Positions 1 through 11,559 of a DNA stretch of 64,000 nucleotides are shown piece after piece. Position 1 is the stretch's first letter, and every line of letters begins with the position of its first letter. This DNA is from Cepaea nemoralis. Lineage: Eukaryota; Mollusca; Gastropoda; Stylommatophora; Helicidae. The notes under the pieces are model-generated. The model did not search any database and was not told the origin of the DNA. It saw only the letters and a program-made list of their open reading frames with translations. The position numbers and the translations under genes are program-made. The stretch spans positions 140,001 to 204,000 of the forward strand of contig JACEFZ010018337.1 of the NCBI GenBank assembly GCA_014155875.1. The letters run 5' to 3'.

Positions 1-160
1 CATGAGTGATCTCTAATACAAAGTGGGGTCTCGCTTAAGACACAAACCCAGATGCTTGTAGTATGCGTGATATGTAATATGCGTTGCGTCGTGCTTAGGG
101 CGCAAAACCAGATTATAGTACCATGAGTGATATTTAATACAAAGTTGTGTCATGCTTCGG
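1..160. repeat. Imperfect ~60-bp tandem repeat, about 2.7 copies
   Basis: Three successive blocks begin with variants of GAGTGATNTNTAATAC (about positions 3, 65 and 124) and contain the shared stretch GTCNTGCTTNGG. The unit is about 60 bp and copies differ by many substitutions. The array may continue upstream of the window. No coding potential is seen. Confidence 0.6.
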
Positions 161-309
161 AGTGCACTAACTTATTAAGTAGTGTATGAGCTATGCCGAA
201 CATATTCTCTGCTGATAGACAGGACATTACACATCAAAGTTGCCTTCTATCATGAGATTGACTTCTAGCTTATACTCCTCTTTGCATATCACATCTCTCA
301 GTCATTCAC

Positions 310-960
310 AATCATACATCAGAAATCATTCTCATACTTGCATGTAAGACAAGTAATTATACTTATGTGGATTTTCCAATGATAACTTTAAATGTTTACT
401 ACTATTGCCATCACAATGAGATGTCAATCATTCATCAGACACAATCATATCTGTATGGATGACAATTAAGCATATGTATTTGCTTTACACAGAATACATT
501 CACAGATTCAATCACAATGACATTACAATGGAATATGAATCATTCCATCATCCTTCATCAGAAATTATAATATATTCCTGGATGATGATTAGTCATACTG
601 ATGTGGTTCACAAATGATACATTCAAACTTGTTTAACAATAATGAAATCACACATGACTCACACCAGGCATGCTGTCTTCAGTGGCATAGACTTATGTGG
701 TCATTAGGCATACTTATGAGATTCACAAAGGATGATCCTCCTGTTTAGCATTAATGAAATTACACATTGATCCCCACATGCTCTCATCAAATACATATAT
801 TTATGTGAAATTCCAAATCCACAATAATTCATCATGCATCATAACCAAACTTGCATGGCGGTTGATTAGCTATTATTATGTGTCTCACAAATGATAAATC
901 CACATGTTTAACAATAATGAAAATACCTTTGACTCACCACATAAAATTATGATACATATA
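310..960. repeat. Degenerate ~110-130-bp tandem repeat
   Basis: A loosely conserved module recurs near 340, 450, 577, 700 and 850. It has a TTGCATGG/CTGGATGATGATTAG-like start, a CTTATGTG core, CACAAATGATA, then ACAATAATGAAAT and a CATCAGA-like end. Spacing is roughly 110-150 bp and identity is low. This looks like an old minisatellite or a decayed satellite. The short open frame at 904-1089 falls in this material and is not considered coding. Confidence 0.5.
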
Positions 961-3603
<2,643 letters not shown>

Positions 3604-4512
3604 CAGTAGAAGGTAATTAGAGACAGAGATTGTAATATGGGAAGGACATGATGGGAGTTGCAGGAGATAGCAACAAATAGAGTAGAAGATAATTAGAGAC
3701 AAAGATTGTAATATGGGAAGGACACGAAGGGAGTTGCAGGAGATAGCAACAAATAGAGTAGAAGATAATTAGAGACAAAGATTGTAATATGGGAAGGACA
3801 CGAAGGGAGTTGCAGGAGATAGCAACAAATAGAGTAGAAGATAATTAGAGACAAAGATTGTAATATGGGAAGGACATGAAGGGAGTTGCAGGAGATAGCA
3901 ACAAATAGAGTAGAAGATAATTAGAGACAAAGATTGTAATATGGGAAGGACATGAAGGGAGTTGCAGGAGATAGCAACAAATAGAGTAGAAGATAATTAG
4001 AGACAAAGATTGTAATATGGGAAGGACATGAAGGGAGTTGCAGGAGATAGCAACAAATAGAGTAGAAGATAATTAGAGACAAAGATTGTAATATGGGAAG
4101 GACATGAAGGGAGTTGCAGGAGATAGCAACAAATAGAGTAGAAGATAATTAGAGACAAAGATTGTAATATGGGAAGGACATGAAGGGAGTTGCAGGAGAT
4201 AGCAACAAATAGAGTAGAAGATAATTAGAGACAAAGATTGTAATATGGGAAGGACATGAAGGGAGTTGCAGGAGATAGCAACAAATAGAGTAGAAGATAA
4301 TTAGAGACAAAGATTGTAATATGGGAAGGACATGAAGGGAGTTGCAGGAGATAGCAACAAATAGAGTAGAAAGATAATTAGAGACAAAGATTGTAATATG
4401 GGAAGGACATGAAGGGAGTTGCAGGAGATAGCAACAAATAGAGTAGAAGATAATTAGAGACAAAGATTGTAATATGGGAAGGACACGAAGGGAGTTGCAG
4501 GAGACAGAAGAA
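3604..4512. repeat. 76-bp satellite array, subfamily 1
   Basis: About 12 head-to-tail copies of a 76-bp unit; the phrase AGTAGAAGATAATTAGAGAC recurs at 3681, 3757 and 3833. Subfamily 1 is diagnosed by GGGAGTTGCAGG, AACAAATAGAGTAG and ATGGGAAGGAC. Three units equal 228 bp, a multiple of 3, which creates spurious repetitive open frames on the reverse strand. The array resumes after the SINE at 4523-4790 with a different variant set. Confidence 0.95.
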
Positions 4513-4522
4513 ATTATGTAGA

Positions 4523-4790
4523 AAAAAAAGTCGCTTAAAAGTCGACAGGGTCGACTTCATTGCACCGGGTTTTATCCCATATGGCTCGCTCGGTCTCTTT
4601 CCGTAGCACGGAAAGCGTCACACAAAGCACGAACTCCGTAGCTTTTAGCGACGACCCACAGGAGTCTCCGAAACATTTAACTCGTAAACCGAAGGGCGCG
4701 GCCCGGATTCGAACCAACAACCTTCGGAACACGAGTCAAACGGCTTGACCACTTCGCCACAGAGACTCCCAATTATTTGATGTTTTATAC
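4523..4790 (-). mobile_element. tRNA-derived SINE (family 1), inserted in the satellite
   Basis: On the reverse strand the element starts with a tRNA-like head. An A-box-like TGGCGAAGTGG (within 4749-4766) and a B-box GGTTCGAATCC (within 4707-4719) are the RNA polymerase III promoter elements expected of tRNA-derived SINEs. The 3' end is the run next to 4523. A 10-bp direct repeat ATTATGTAGA flanks it (4513-4522 and 4791-4800) and is a likely target-site duplication. Related copies lie at 62202-62457 and 63395-63557, also on the reverse strand. It has no protein coding capacity. Confidence 0.8.
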
Positions 4791-4800
4791 ATTATGTAGA

Positions 4801-6026
4801 ATTATGTAGAAGATAATTAGAGACAGAGATTGTAATATGGGAAGGACATGAAGGGAGCTGCAGGAGATAGCAACAAATAAAATAGAAGATAATTAGAGAC
4901 AAAGATTGTAATATGGGTAGGACATGAAGGGAGCTGCAGGAGATAGCAACAAATAAAATAGAAGATAATTAGAGACAAAGATTGTAATATGGGTAGGACA
5001 TGAAGGGAGCTGCAGGAGACAGCAAAACATAAAATAGAAGATAATTAGAGACAAAGATTGTAATATGGGTAGGACATGAAGGGAGCTGCAGGAGATAGCA
5101 ACAAATAAAATAGAAGATAATTAGAGACAAAGATTGTAATATGGGTAGGACATGAAGGGAGCTGCAGGAGATAGCAACAAATAAAATAGAAGATAATTAG
5201 AGACAACGATTGTAATATGGGTAGGACATGAAGGGAGCTGCAGGAGACAGCAAAAAATAAAATAGAAGATAATTAGAGACAAAGATTGTAATATGGGTAG
5301 GACATGAAGGGAGCTGCAGGAGACAGCAACAAATAAAATAGAAGATAATTAGAGACAAAGATTGTAATATGGGTAGGACATGATGGGAGCTGCAGGAGAT
5401 AGCAACAAATAAAATAGAAGATAATTAGAGACAAAGATTGTAATATGGGTAGGACATGAAGGGAGCTGCAGGAGATAGCAACAAATAAAATAGAAGATAA
5501 TTAGAGACAAAGATTGTAATATGGATAGGACATGAAGGGAGCTGCAGGAGATAGCAACAAATAAAATAGAAGATAATTAGAGACAAAGATTGTAATATGG
5601 GTAGGACATGAAGGGAGCTGCAGGAGATAGCAAAAAATAACATAGAAGATAATTAGAGACAAAGATTGTAATATGGGTAGGACATGAAGGGAGCTGCAGG
5701 AGATAGCAACAAATAAAATAGAAGATAATTAGAGACAAAGATTGTAATATGGGTAGGACATGAAGGGAGCTGCAGGAGATAGCAACAAATAAAATAGAAG
5801 ATAATTAGAGACAAAGATTGTAATATGGGTAGGACATGAAGGGAGCTGCAGGAGATGGCAACAAATAAAATAGAAGATAATTAGAGACAAAGATTGTAAT
5901 ATGGATAGGACATGAAGGGAGCTGCAGGAGATAGCAACAAATAAAATAGAAGATAATTAGAGACAAAGATTGTAATATGGGTAGGACATGAAGGGAGCTG
6001 CAGGAGACAGCAAAAAATAGAGTAGC
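4801..6026. repeat. 76-bp satellite array, subfamily 2
   Basis: About 16 further copies of the 76-bp unit, diagnosed by GGGAGCTGCAGG, AACAAATAAAATAG and ATGGGTAGGAC rather than the subfamily-1 letters. The last unit, at about 6010, reverts to AATAGAGTAG. Copies are nearly identical to each other, which suggests local homogenisation. Confidence 0.95.
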
Positions 6027-6127
6027 TGGGCGTGAGTTGGCCGAGGGCCCATGTTTCACTTTGGGATACAGGGTAGAGGTTTATACAATTATAAGACAAT
6101 CAAAATTTGTTGTCACACAATCAGAAG

Positions 6128-6312
6128 AGAGACATTGCAAAAGATTTTGACGATTGGTAAGTAATGCAATAGAAGAATCAGACCAAGATTAATAATGCTG
6201 GATGGACCGAAATGTTGGCATGAAGGAATATCATCAATTGAATTACACGAGAACATCAAAAGTCGAGATGTGTGGAGATGCGTGAATATCTACGTATATT
6301 GACAGGGCACAT
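6128..6312 (+). pseudogene. LINE 3'-end remnant (C-terminal tail of reverse transcriptase ORF)
   Basis: Reading forward, the conceptual translation contains RPRLIMLDGPKCWHEGISS and SRDVWRCVN. These match the C-terminal tail seen in the better preserved LINE at 35554-36003 (GRPREMILDGLRLWHGGIS, DRDLWRVMN). A stop and a CACATGATGATGA tail follow. It is a decayed, 5'-truncated insertion of the same general LINE family. Confidence 0.6.
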
Positions 6313-6433
6313 GATGATGAACATTTTGAATATCACATTAATTTAGTTAGGATTTTGAATTTCAAACTAATTAATTAGGCTTTCGTTGATCAGTTATTGC
6401 CATTATATATCAATTAATTGTATAATAGAGCTC

Positions 6434-6434
<1 letters not shown>

Positions 6435-6515
<81 letters not shown>
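6435..6515. repeat. (ATT)n microsatellite abutting a splice acceptor
   Basis: About 27 ATT/TTA triplets run directly into TTTCAG, the predicted 3' splice site of the vWA exon at 6520. On the + strand it occupies the place of the polypyrimidine tract. Confidence 0.97.
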
Positions 6516-6519
6516 TCAG

Positions 6520-6862
6520 ACTCTTCTCAGAACACCATTCCTAAAGCCAAGCTCTGGTACCGACAAAGCTTTGAAGTTTGCTCGTCAGGAATCATTCAGT
6601 CAATCTGGAGGTACACGATATGGGGTACAACAGGTGGCTCTTATGCTTACTGATGGGCACAGTACAGATGAATGCATGACGGTTGAAGAGGCAGATAAGC
6701 TAAAGAGTTCGGGAGCTGAGGTTATTGTTGTAGGAGTTGGTAGTGTCGATCGAAAAATATTGGAAGTTATTGCATCTGACCCAACAAGTGTTTACGTATC
6801 AGATACTTACCACGAACTTGAAGATTTCGCACAAGAAGTTGCACAAAAGACTGCTGAAAAAG
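6520..6862 (+). CDS. Exon encoding the second half of a von Willebrand factor A domain
   Basis: The exon is bounded by TTTCAG (acceptor at 6518-6519) and GTAGTA (donor from 6863). It starts at a codon boundary and ends after one base of a codon, so it is a phase 0/1 exon of about 114 codons. The product shows the C-terminal half of a vWA fold: the GTDKAL segment carries the threonine that helps bind metal in the MIDAS site, followed by VALMLTDG with its aspartate, VIVVGVG, and a terminal EVIASDPTSVY strand-helix. The first half of this vWA, with the DxSxS motif, is not in the window and should lie upstream. vWA domains of this kind occur in collagen VI, matrilins and related secreted matrix proteins that mediate protein-protein binding. 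An ATG within the ATT repeat upstream is not a credible start. The (ATT)n tract next to the acceptor is unusual. Confidence 0.8.
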
Positions 6863-6942
6863 GTAGTACACATTTAAAATAATTCAGGCATTAGTACAAT
6901 CAGAACACTTTAATCATCATCATGTTTTCTGCCGTATGAAGT

Positions 6943-7270
6943 AGACGTCCTTGTCTCTCCACAGATCTCAGTCCTTGGTGTTCTGGAAAAACTCTGTTGA
7001 TTGTATTCCTCCATGAAACCGTCTCAGTTCATTCAGCACCATTTCCATCAGTCTTCCTCGGCCTCTTCGCCCACTAATATTTCCAGTCGTCGCCATGTTG
7101 CGAATTTTGCCAAGCGTGCAACATCTTGTTTGTGGCTTCTGTGTTTAAAACATTCCTAATGTGTTCATTTACTTTACTTGATTCCCTGCCATACAACCAA
7201 ACAGGCTCATTATACAACTTCAGTGCTCTCTTTCTGACATTCAGTAACAGTTACTTACTGCATTATATTA
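6943..7270 (-). pseudogene. Decayed LINE 3' portion, reverse strand
   Basis: The reverse-strand translation yields TTGNISGRRGRGR (around 7070-7100) and LNELRRFHGGIQSTEF followed by RDL-like residues. This is the GKIEGKRGRGRPRE...LHGGIS...KDRDLW tail characteristic of the LINE ORF2 copies in this window. Stops and frameshifts are frequent, and only the last ~110 codons are recognisable. It lies in intron 1 of the vWA gene. Confidence 0.6.
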
Positions 7271-7394
7271 TTTTCATTGTCTTCAATTTAGCTTTTGCTT
7301 GACAAACTTACGCATAATCATGTATCTCCCATTTGATATTACAACAAGTGGGTATTTTCCTAGAGGCACGTGATAATCAGTGGAAGCGTTTATA

Positions 7395-7741
7395 TTCCTG
7401 GATTATCAAGCGCCCAAGATACCAATACGCAAATAAGACAAGAGACTAAGCAAGATATTGTTTCGAATTTTATAAGAAAACACCGTTGGAACTACATCGG
7501 CCATGTACTCAGAATGGACAAGACAAGACTCCCCAACCAAGCCCTCTTATGGTCACCAGTAGGGAAAAGAAAACGGGGAAGACCAAGAGAGACCCTGCGT
7601 AGAACCATCATCAGAGAAGGCTCATTCAACGGTCAAGTGAACATCCAGGATTTACAACAGGTAGCAGCGAACCGCCGGATATGGAGGGCCATGACTTCTG
7701 CCCTATGCGCCGCCTTAGGCTTAAGAGGAAAGACTAACTAA
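7395..7741 (+). pseudogene. LINE ORF2 C-terminal fragment (different family)
   Basis: An open stretch ends in RKHRWNYIGHVLRMDKTRLP, then GKRKRGRPRETLRRTI and RRIWRAMTSALCAALG. This is the classic C-terminus of endonuclease/reverse-transcriptase LINE proteins (W-xx-GHVLRM, GKRKRGRP, a final W-x-x-MxxALC motif). No RT core or endonuclease precedes it, so the copy is strongly 5'-truncated. It differs from the LINE A to F families elsewhere in the window. Confidence 0.75.
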
Positions 7742-7743
7742 GA

Positions 7744-7900
7744 AAAGAGGCAGAGACGGATCAAGAGAAATGATGCTAGATGGACTGAGACGGTGGCATG
7801 ATGAATATCATCAGCAGAGTTGATTTAGAACGCCAAGGACCGAGATCTGTGGAAAGACATGAATGCTACCAGTTGTGAGGCACATGATGCTGATAAAGAA
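7744..7900 (+). pseudogene. LINE 3'-end remnant
   Basis: The translation gives KRGRDGSREMMLDGLRRWHD, then a frame change to NAKDRDLWKDMNAT. It is related to the remnant at 6128-6312 and the C-terminus at 35554-36003. It ends in a GGCACATGATGCTGAT tail typical of these LINEs. Confidence 0.55.
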
Positions 7901-8245
7901 ATGTGAAGGCTAGACGCCCAATTCTCTATCCTAGGATTAAGGTGTGGGTAAGGCGGAGTATACCATAAATTTTATTATTTTTGAAAAATCCACGCACAAA
8001 GCCACAATGCGCGAAATAGGGTAATTTCCTTTTCTCGTTTACTATTGTTTACAACTGTATGACGAAGAAGCATGGACAGCGAAAAAGTGGATAGCAATTT
8101 GAATAAATGCATTAGACATGCGATTGTCTTAGCTGAAAATTAAAAGAGAACTAATGAGAGAATTAGTAGAGAAAAAAAACGCTACTATCATATGCCAATC
8201 TGGTCAGCTTGGTAGATCACGGTTCGCCATCAAAGAAAGAAAGAT
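7901..8245. other. No recognisable gene
   Basis: Intronic sequence between LINE fragments. No motif, repeat or open frame of note. Confidence 0.45.
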
Positions 8246-8774
8246 ATTCGTTCATTCATTCATTCATTCATTCATCCAGTAGCATGTCCTTTGCAGAACC
8301 TCGCTCCCATAACAATCTTCTGGAAAACTTATCAATCACAAGCAAGATGTCCTGCGTCCGATACTCCCATATGGAGATCATGTGCCATATCCTGCACGCA
8401 TCTTCTCTTTGGCTTTCCTCTTCCTCTCTTCCCAGGAATATACCCCTCCATTATTGTTCTCTCCAAACTTTCATGACGTTTCAAGTGACCAAAATATATC
8501 AATATTCTTTGTTTTATCGTCTTTAATAGCAAACCTTCTGCAATATTCAGTTCTTGAAGTATGGATGCGTTTGTTCTTTTCTTTATCCAAGATATTCTTA
8601 CAACTCGTCTATAACATTTATATTCAAAGGCATTTATGCGCTGTTCAGCTTGTTTTGTTAGTATCCAGGTCTCACAAGCGTACGTTGCAATAGGAAAGAT
8701 GCATGCTCTTAAAAATCTAATTTTTGTAGTTCTATCTGTCCCACTCTATAATTTTTTCAGTTAATTTATAGAGA
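8246..8774 (-). pseudogene. LINE family B, 3' portion, reverse strand
   Basis: The 3' tail is the (ATTC)n run at 8251-8274. Reading leftward on the reverse strand, the translation includes LLKTIKQRILIYFGHLKRHE, GKRGRGKPKRR and VQDMAHDL. Upstream residues (8560-8760) resemble the RT thumb region of the better copy at 28984-29298 (CETWTLTKQAEQHINAFEYK). Other copies lie at 15856-16075 and 28769-29430. Several frameshifts are present. The copy ends near 8774, where a ribozyme-element fragment begins. Confidence 0.7.
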
Positions 8775-8783
8775 TATTACAAT

Positions 8784-8869
8784 TTAAATATTGAGCACAA
8801 CCCACTACTGGCAACCCTGATCGTATTCCGGTATGAACCTAAGGCCTATCCACGTCAATATGGAAGCAC
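8784..8869 (-). mobile_element. Solitary short copy of the hammerhead-ribozyme retroelement
   Basis: On the reverse strand the copy reads from the GTGCTTCCATATTGACG segment to GTGCTCAATATTTAA, closely matching the 402-bp tandem unit at 27679-27765. Its 5' end coincides, within a 2-bp ambiguity, with the predicted self-cleavage site of the hammerhead in the tandem units (A, then TAGTGC). It is flanked by TATTACAAT at 8775-8783 and 8870-8878 (or TTACAAT if TA belongs to the element), a target-site duplication. It therefore looks like a separate retrotransposition event of a ribozyme-cleaved RNA rather than a random fragment. Its 3' end matches that of the inverted arm at 27083. Confidence 0.75.
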
Positions 8870-8878
8870 TATTACAAT

Positions 8879-9245
8879 GACTAAAACAAACATTTTATGA
8901 CACGTTAGCTCTTTTAGGCCCAAGCAAAGTGTGCTCTGTGGTAATATCGTTGCCGTGCATCCCACCCACCACTAGTGAGTTCTTTCATTCTACATTTGGT
9001 AAGAACATACTGAAGAAATCTGGCCTTTCAGGTGGCTACCTTTACTGTGTATTTAGCTTCGCAAAAAGTAATCGATTCAACAGAAGTCGCGTCCCCGAAA
9101 TGCTAAGTGCATACGCTCGTAAACATCCGGTGCGCTGATGGTGGAGTAGCGGTTCTCTCCCTACACGGGTCATTTGGACTTCAATGTTGACTTCTCGTCC
9201 TTGACTTGCATCAGAGTTCATTCGCCTGATGGCGGGGGACACTGG
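8879..9245. other. No recognisable gene
   Basis: Sequence between the short ribozyme-element copy and the mariner. Open frames at 8929-9138 and 9042-9242 lack recognisable domains and are not called. Confidence 0.4.
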
Positions 9246-9336
9246 TACGAGGGGAAGTCAATAAGGAAGTCACAAATTGCTGTAGAAAAATAACTTAATA
9301 TGACAACAACTTGAAACCAGTTTATTTTTATACATA

Positions 9337-9924
9337 CATTGTCCCTTTATTTCTCTACATAATTTTCACCAACATTGATGCACTTATCCCATCATTTTAT
9401 CAGTCCTCCCAAACCGGCTGCATATAACTGCGTGCTCTGTTTTCTAAACCACGTTTTCACTTCACATTCAACTTAGGTGTCATTCACGAAATGTCTCTCG
9501 CCAAGATGGGTTTTCAGTTGACCGAAAAGGTGGAAATGGCGAGGGGCTAATTCGGGGCTGTAAGGTGGATGTTCCAGAACTTCCCACCTTAGTTGGCTAA
9601 ATTTTTCCTGAGTGAATCGAGCCGTATGTGGTCTGGCATTGTCATGAAGAAGCAACACTCCCCTATTTAGCCTCGTCCGTACGTTTTCTTCGAATTGCAT
9701 CGATATAATTTCACAGTACAATTCAGAATTCGCATTGTCACCTTTCTTATTGAAACTGGTTAAAAGCACTCCTTGATAATCACAGAACACTGTCAGCATA
9801 ACCTTCCCTGCTGATGGCGTAACCTTGAATTTTTGGACACAAGGCGGAGAAGGATGTTTCCATTGCATTGAAGCATGCTTTGATTCGGGCTGATAGTGAT
9901 GCACCCATGATTCGTCCCCTGAAA
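9337..9924 (-). pseudogene. Mariner transposase, central and C-terminal part
   Basis: The reverse-strand reading begins with GDESWVHHYQPESK at the foldback junction (about 9893-9922). This contains the first catalytic aspartate of the mariner DDE/D domain. VLLLHDNARPHTA carries the second. The usual third aspartate, in the LAPSDFHLF context, is histidine here (LAPRHFHLF), so catalysis would be lost. A stop codon at 9473-9475 follows HFVNDT, but homology continues to VECEVKTWFRK and ENYVEK near 9340. The N-terminal DNA-binding half is missing. Confidence 0.85.
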
Positions 9925-10095
9925 ACCCACCTTGGCGGGAGACATTTCGCGAATGACGCTGAAGTTGAATGTGAAGTGAAAACGTGGTTTAGAAAACATA
10001 ACACGCAGTTCTATACAGCCGGTTTGGGAGGACTGATAAAACGATGGGGTAAGTGTAAGTGCATCAATGCTGGTGGAAATTATGTTGAGAAATAG
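9918..10095 (+). pseudogene. Inverted duplicate of mariner transposase C-terminus
   Basis: The forward translation PLKTHLGGRHFANDAEVECE, then KTWFRKHNTQFYTAGLGGLI and NYVEK, repeats the C-terminal ~58 residues of the reverse-strand transposase in the same element. It forms the right arm of the foldback. Arm sequences differ at scattered sites, so the duplication is not recent. Confidence 0.8.
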
Positions 10096-10196
10096 AGACC
10101 CAATGTATGTATAAAAATAAACTGGTTTCAAGTTGTTATAATATTTAGTTATTTTTTTACAGACATTTGTGACTTACGTATTGATGTCCCATCGTA

Positions 10197-11559
10197 AAAA
10201 GAAAAGCTAGCCCATACGCAACAATCAGTACCGTAATGACTATGCTCGAGTTCAAAGCGAGGTAAAAAACATCCATTTGTGATTTTTCATGGCAGTTATT
10301 TCCCTACCCTACGTCAGTTGCAATACGTCTGGGAATGAAAGAGTTAAAAGATATGACGCTCATAAAAACCGTACAACAGAGAATGGGTGAGAGTAGTCGA
10401 ATCAGAGGTTAGCGTCAATACACACATACAGGCCAATCGTATATCCTTTATTTTCTAGCTGTGAGAGACAGAACAAGGGAGCACGCACAATGGCCTATTA
10501 GCCCACAAGTTTGCTTGTTTACGTTTTAATGTTTAATTAAATATCTAATATAATTGATTTCTTTAGATATATCTGTGGTGATCCTGATGAAGATCACTAA
10601 GATTGAAACGTCGATTAATTATGTTGTGGTGCCACAAATTATTACATTATTATTATTCTTACACCCCCCCCCTCCCCAACAGACTTCCGTTAACAGGGTT
10701 TCATTTCTTTGTAAGGTATGCACACGGTGCCAATGTTTATTATCTATCTCCCCCCCCCCCCCCCCCCCCCCCTCCCGCCGACAGAAGTCACAGATAACTA
10801 ACTGTTCTCATTTTGTATTGTTATATCCGTTGCAGCCTTTATTTCACTTGTCTGTTATAGAACAACCAGATACCAACCAGTCAATGACGATTCACAACAG
10901 CCCTTGTAAATTGTGATCAAGAAGTAAAAGTGCCGCAGGTTAAAAGAAATCCTGTATGAGGACATTATTAATCAGGTTGTTCACCTGAAGACACAGAACC
11001 GTTTGAAGAAAGGATAAACGTGCCAACAGAATGCTGTACATTCTTGTCAGTATGCAATAATTAGGCTGGACACGGAATGCAGACAACACAACCAGGTAGT
11101 TGTGGAAGCATAAGTTCAGGCTTTGATATTTGAGAATTCTTCTGTGATGTAGTCACCTACACTGATGGATCTGTTGTTCAACACGTGAGGATATCATGGG
11201 TGTTTGTGGCTTAGATCAGAAGGTGGACTGTAAAGGAAGACTTACGTGCCTTCGCCTTGACAACTAACTAGGGATATCAAGCTGTAACTAAAGCATAAAC
11301 CTGGCTGGAGGCAGACTTTCACTTAGGCATGCTTTCCCAATGACTCAATGAGTATGCCCAGTTAAACAAAGATGGGCTGGGCTCTAAGACAGAGTATGAA
11401 ATATCTGAGGAGGTCAAGACTGACTAATATTATCCTAAATTCTGTGCAAGGAGATGCGGGTGTAAGAGGAAATGGAAATGAACACGACGATAAGCTTGCA
11501 GGCGAGGCTTTGATGCATACAGACGATTCCGATTCCGATTTATAGAAAAAAGAAAAAAC
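10197..11559. other. No recognisable gene; poly-C tracts
   Basis: Intronic sequence with C homopolymers (10664-10672 region and 10750-10772) and an AATAAT-rich stretch. Apart from the ribozyme-like motif at 10579-10617 nothing is identified. Confidence 0.4.
10579..10617 (+). ncRNA. Possible hammerhead-ribozyme-like motif (weak)
   Basis: CTGATGA (10584-10590) is followed by GATC-ACTAA-GATT (10592-10604, a possible 4-bp stem II with one G-T pair), then GAAA (10605-10608) and CGTC (10609-10612). Flanks TGATC and GATTA can form a 5-bp stem I. Against it, an extra A (10591) follows the first core box, and stem III would be only A-C/G-T with no loop, requiring dimerisation. It is a single copy with no tandem unit or target duplication visible. 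Treat it as a lead, not an annotation. Confidence 0.3.

Larger units (their letters stand above)
9246..10196. mobile_element. Rearranged mariner-type DNA transposon with palindromic arms
   Basis: The ends carry inverted repeats: CGAGGGGAAGTCAATAAGG and AAGTCACAAA on the left (from 9248) against CGATGGGACATCAATACG and AAGTCACAAA on the right, read on the reverse strand from 10194. TA dinucleotides sit at both outer edges (9246-9247, 10195-10196), as expected for Tc1/mariner target duplications. Both arms, about 9290-9525 and 9920-10150, derive from the 3' end of the transposase gene in opposite orientations. The element is thus a foldback lacking the 5' half of the gene. It cannot encode an active transposase. 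Confidence 0.8.

Noticed and set aside
3604..6026. CRISPR array
   Set aside because: Units are contiguous 76-bp repeats without variable spacers, in a eukaryotic context.
6520..6862. vWA exon as a stand-alone short gene starting at the upstream ATG (6418)
   Set aside because: The in-frame ATG lies before the (ATT)n tract and acceptor AG. The domain is only a half vWA and the exon phases match the other two exons.
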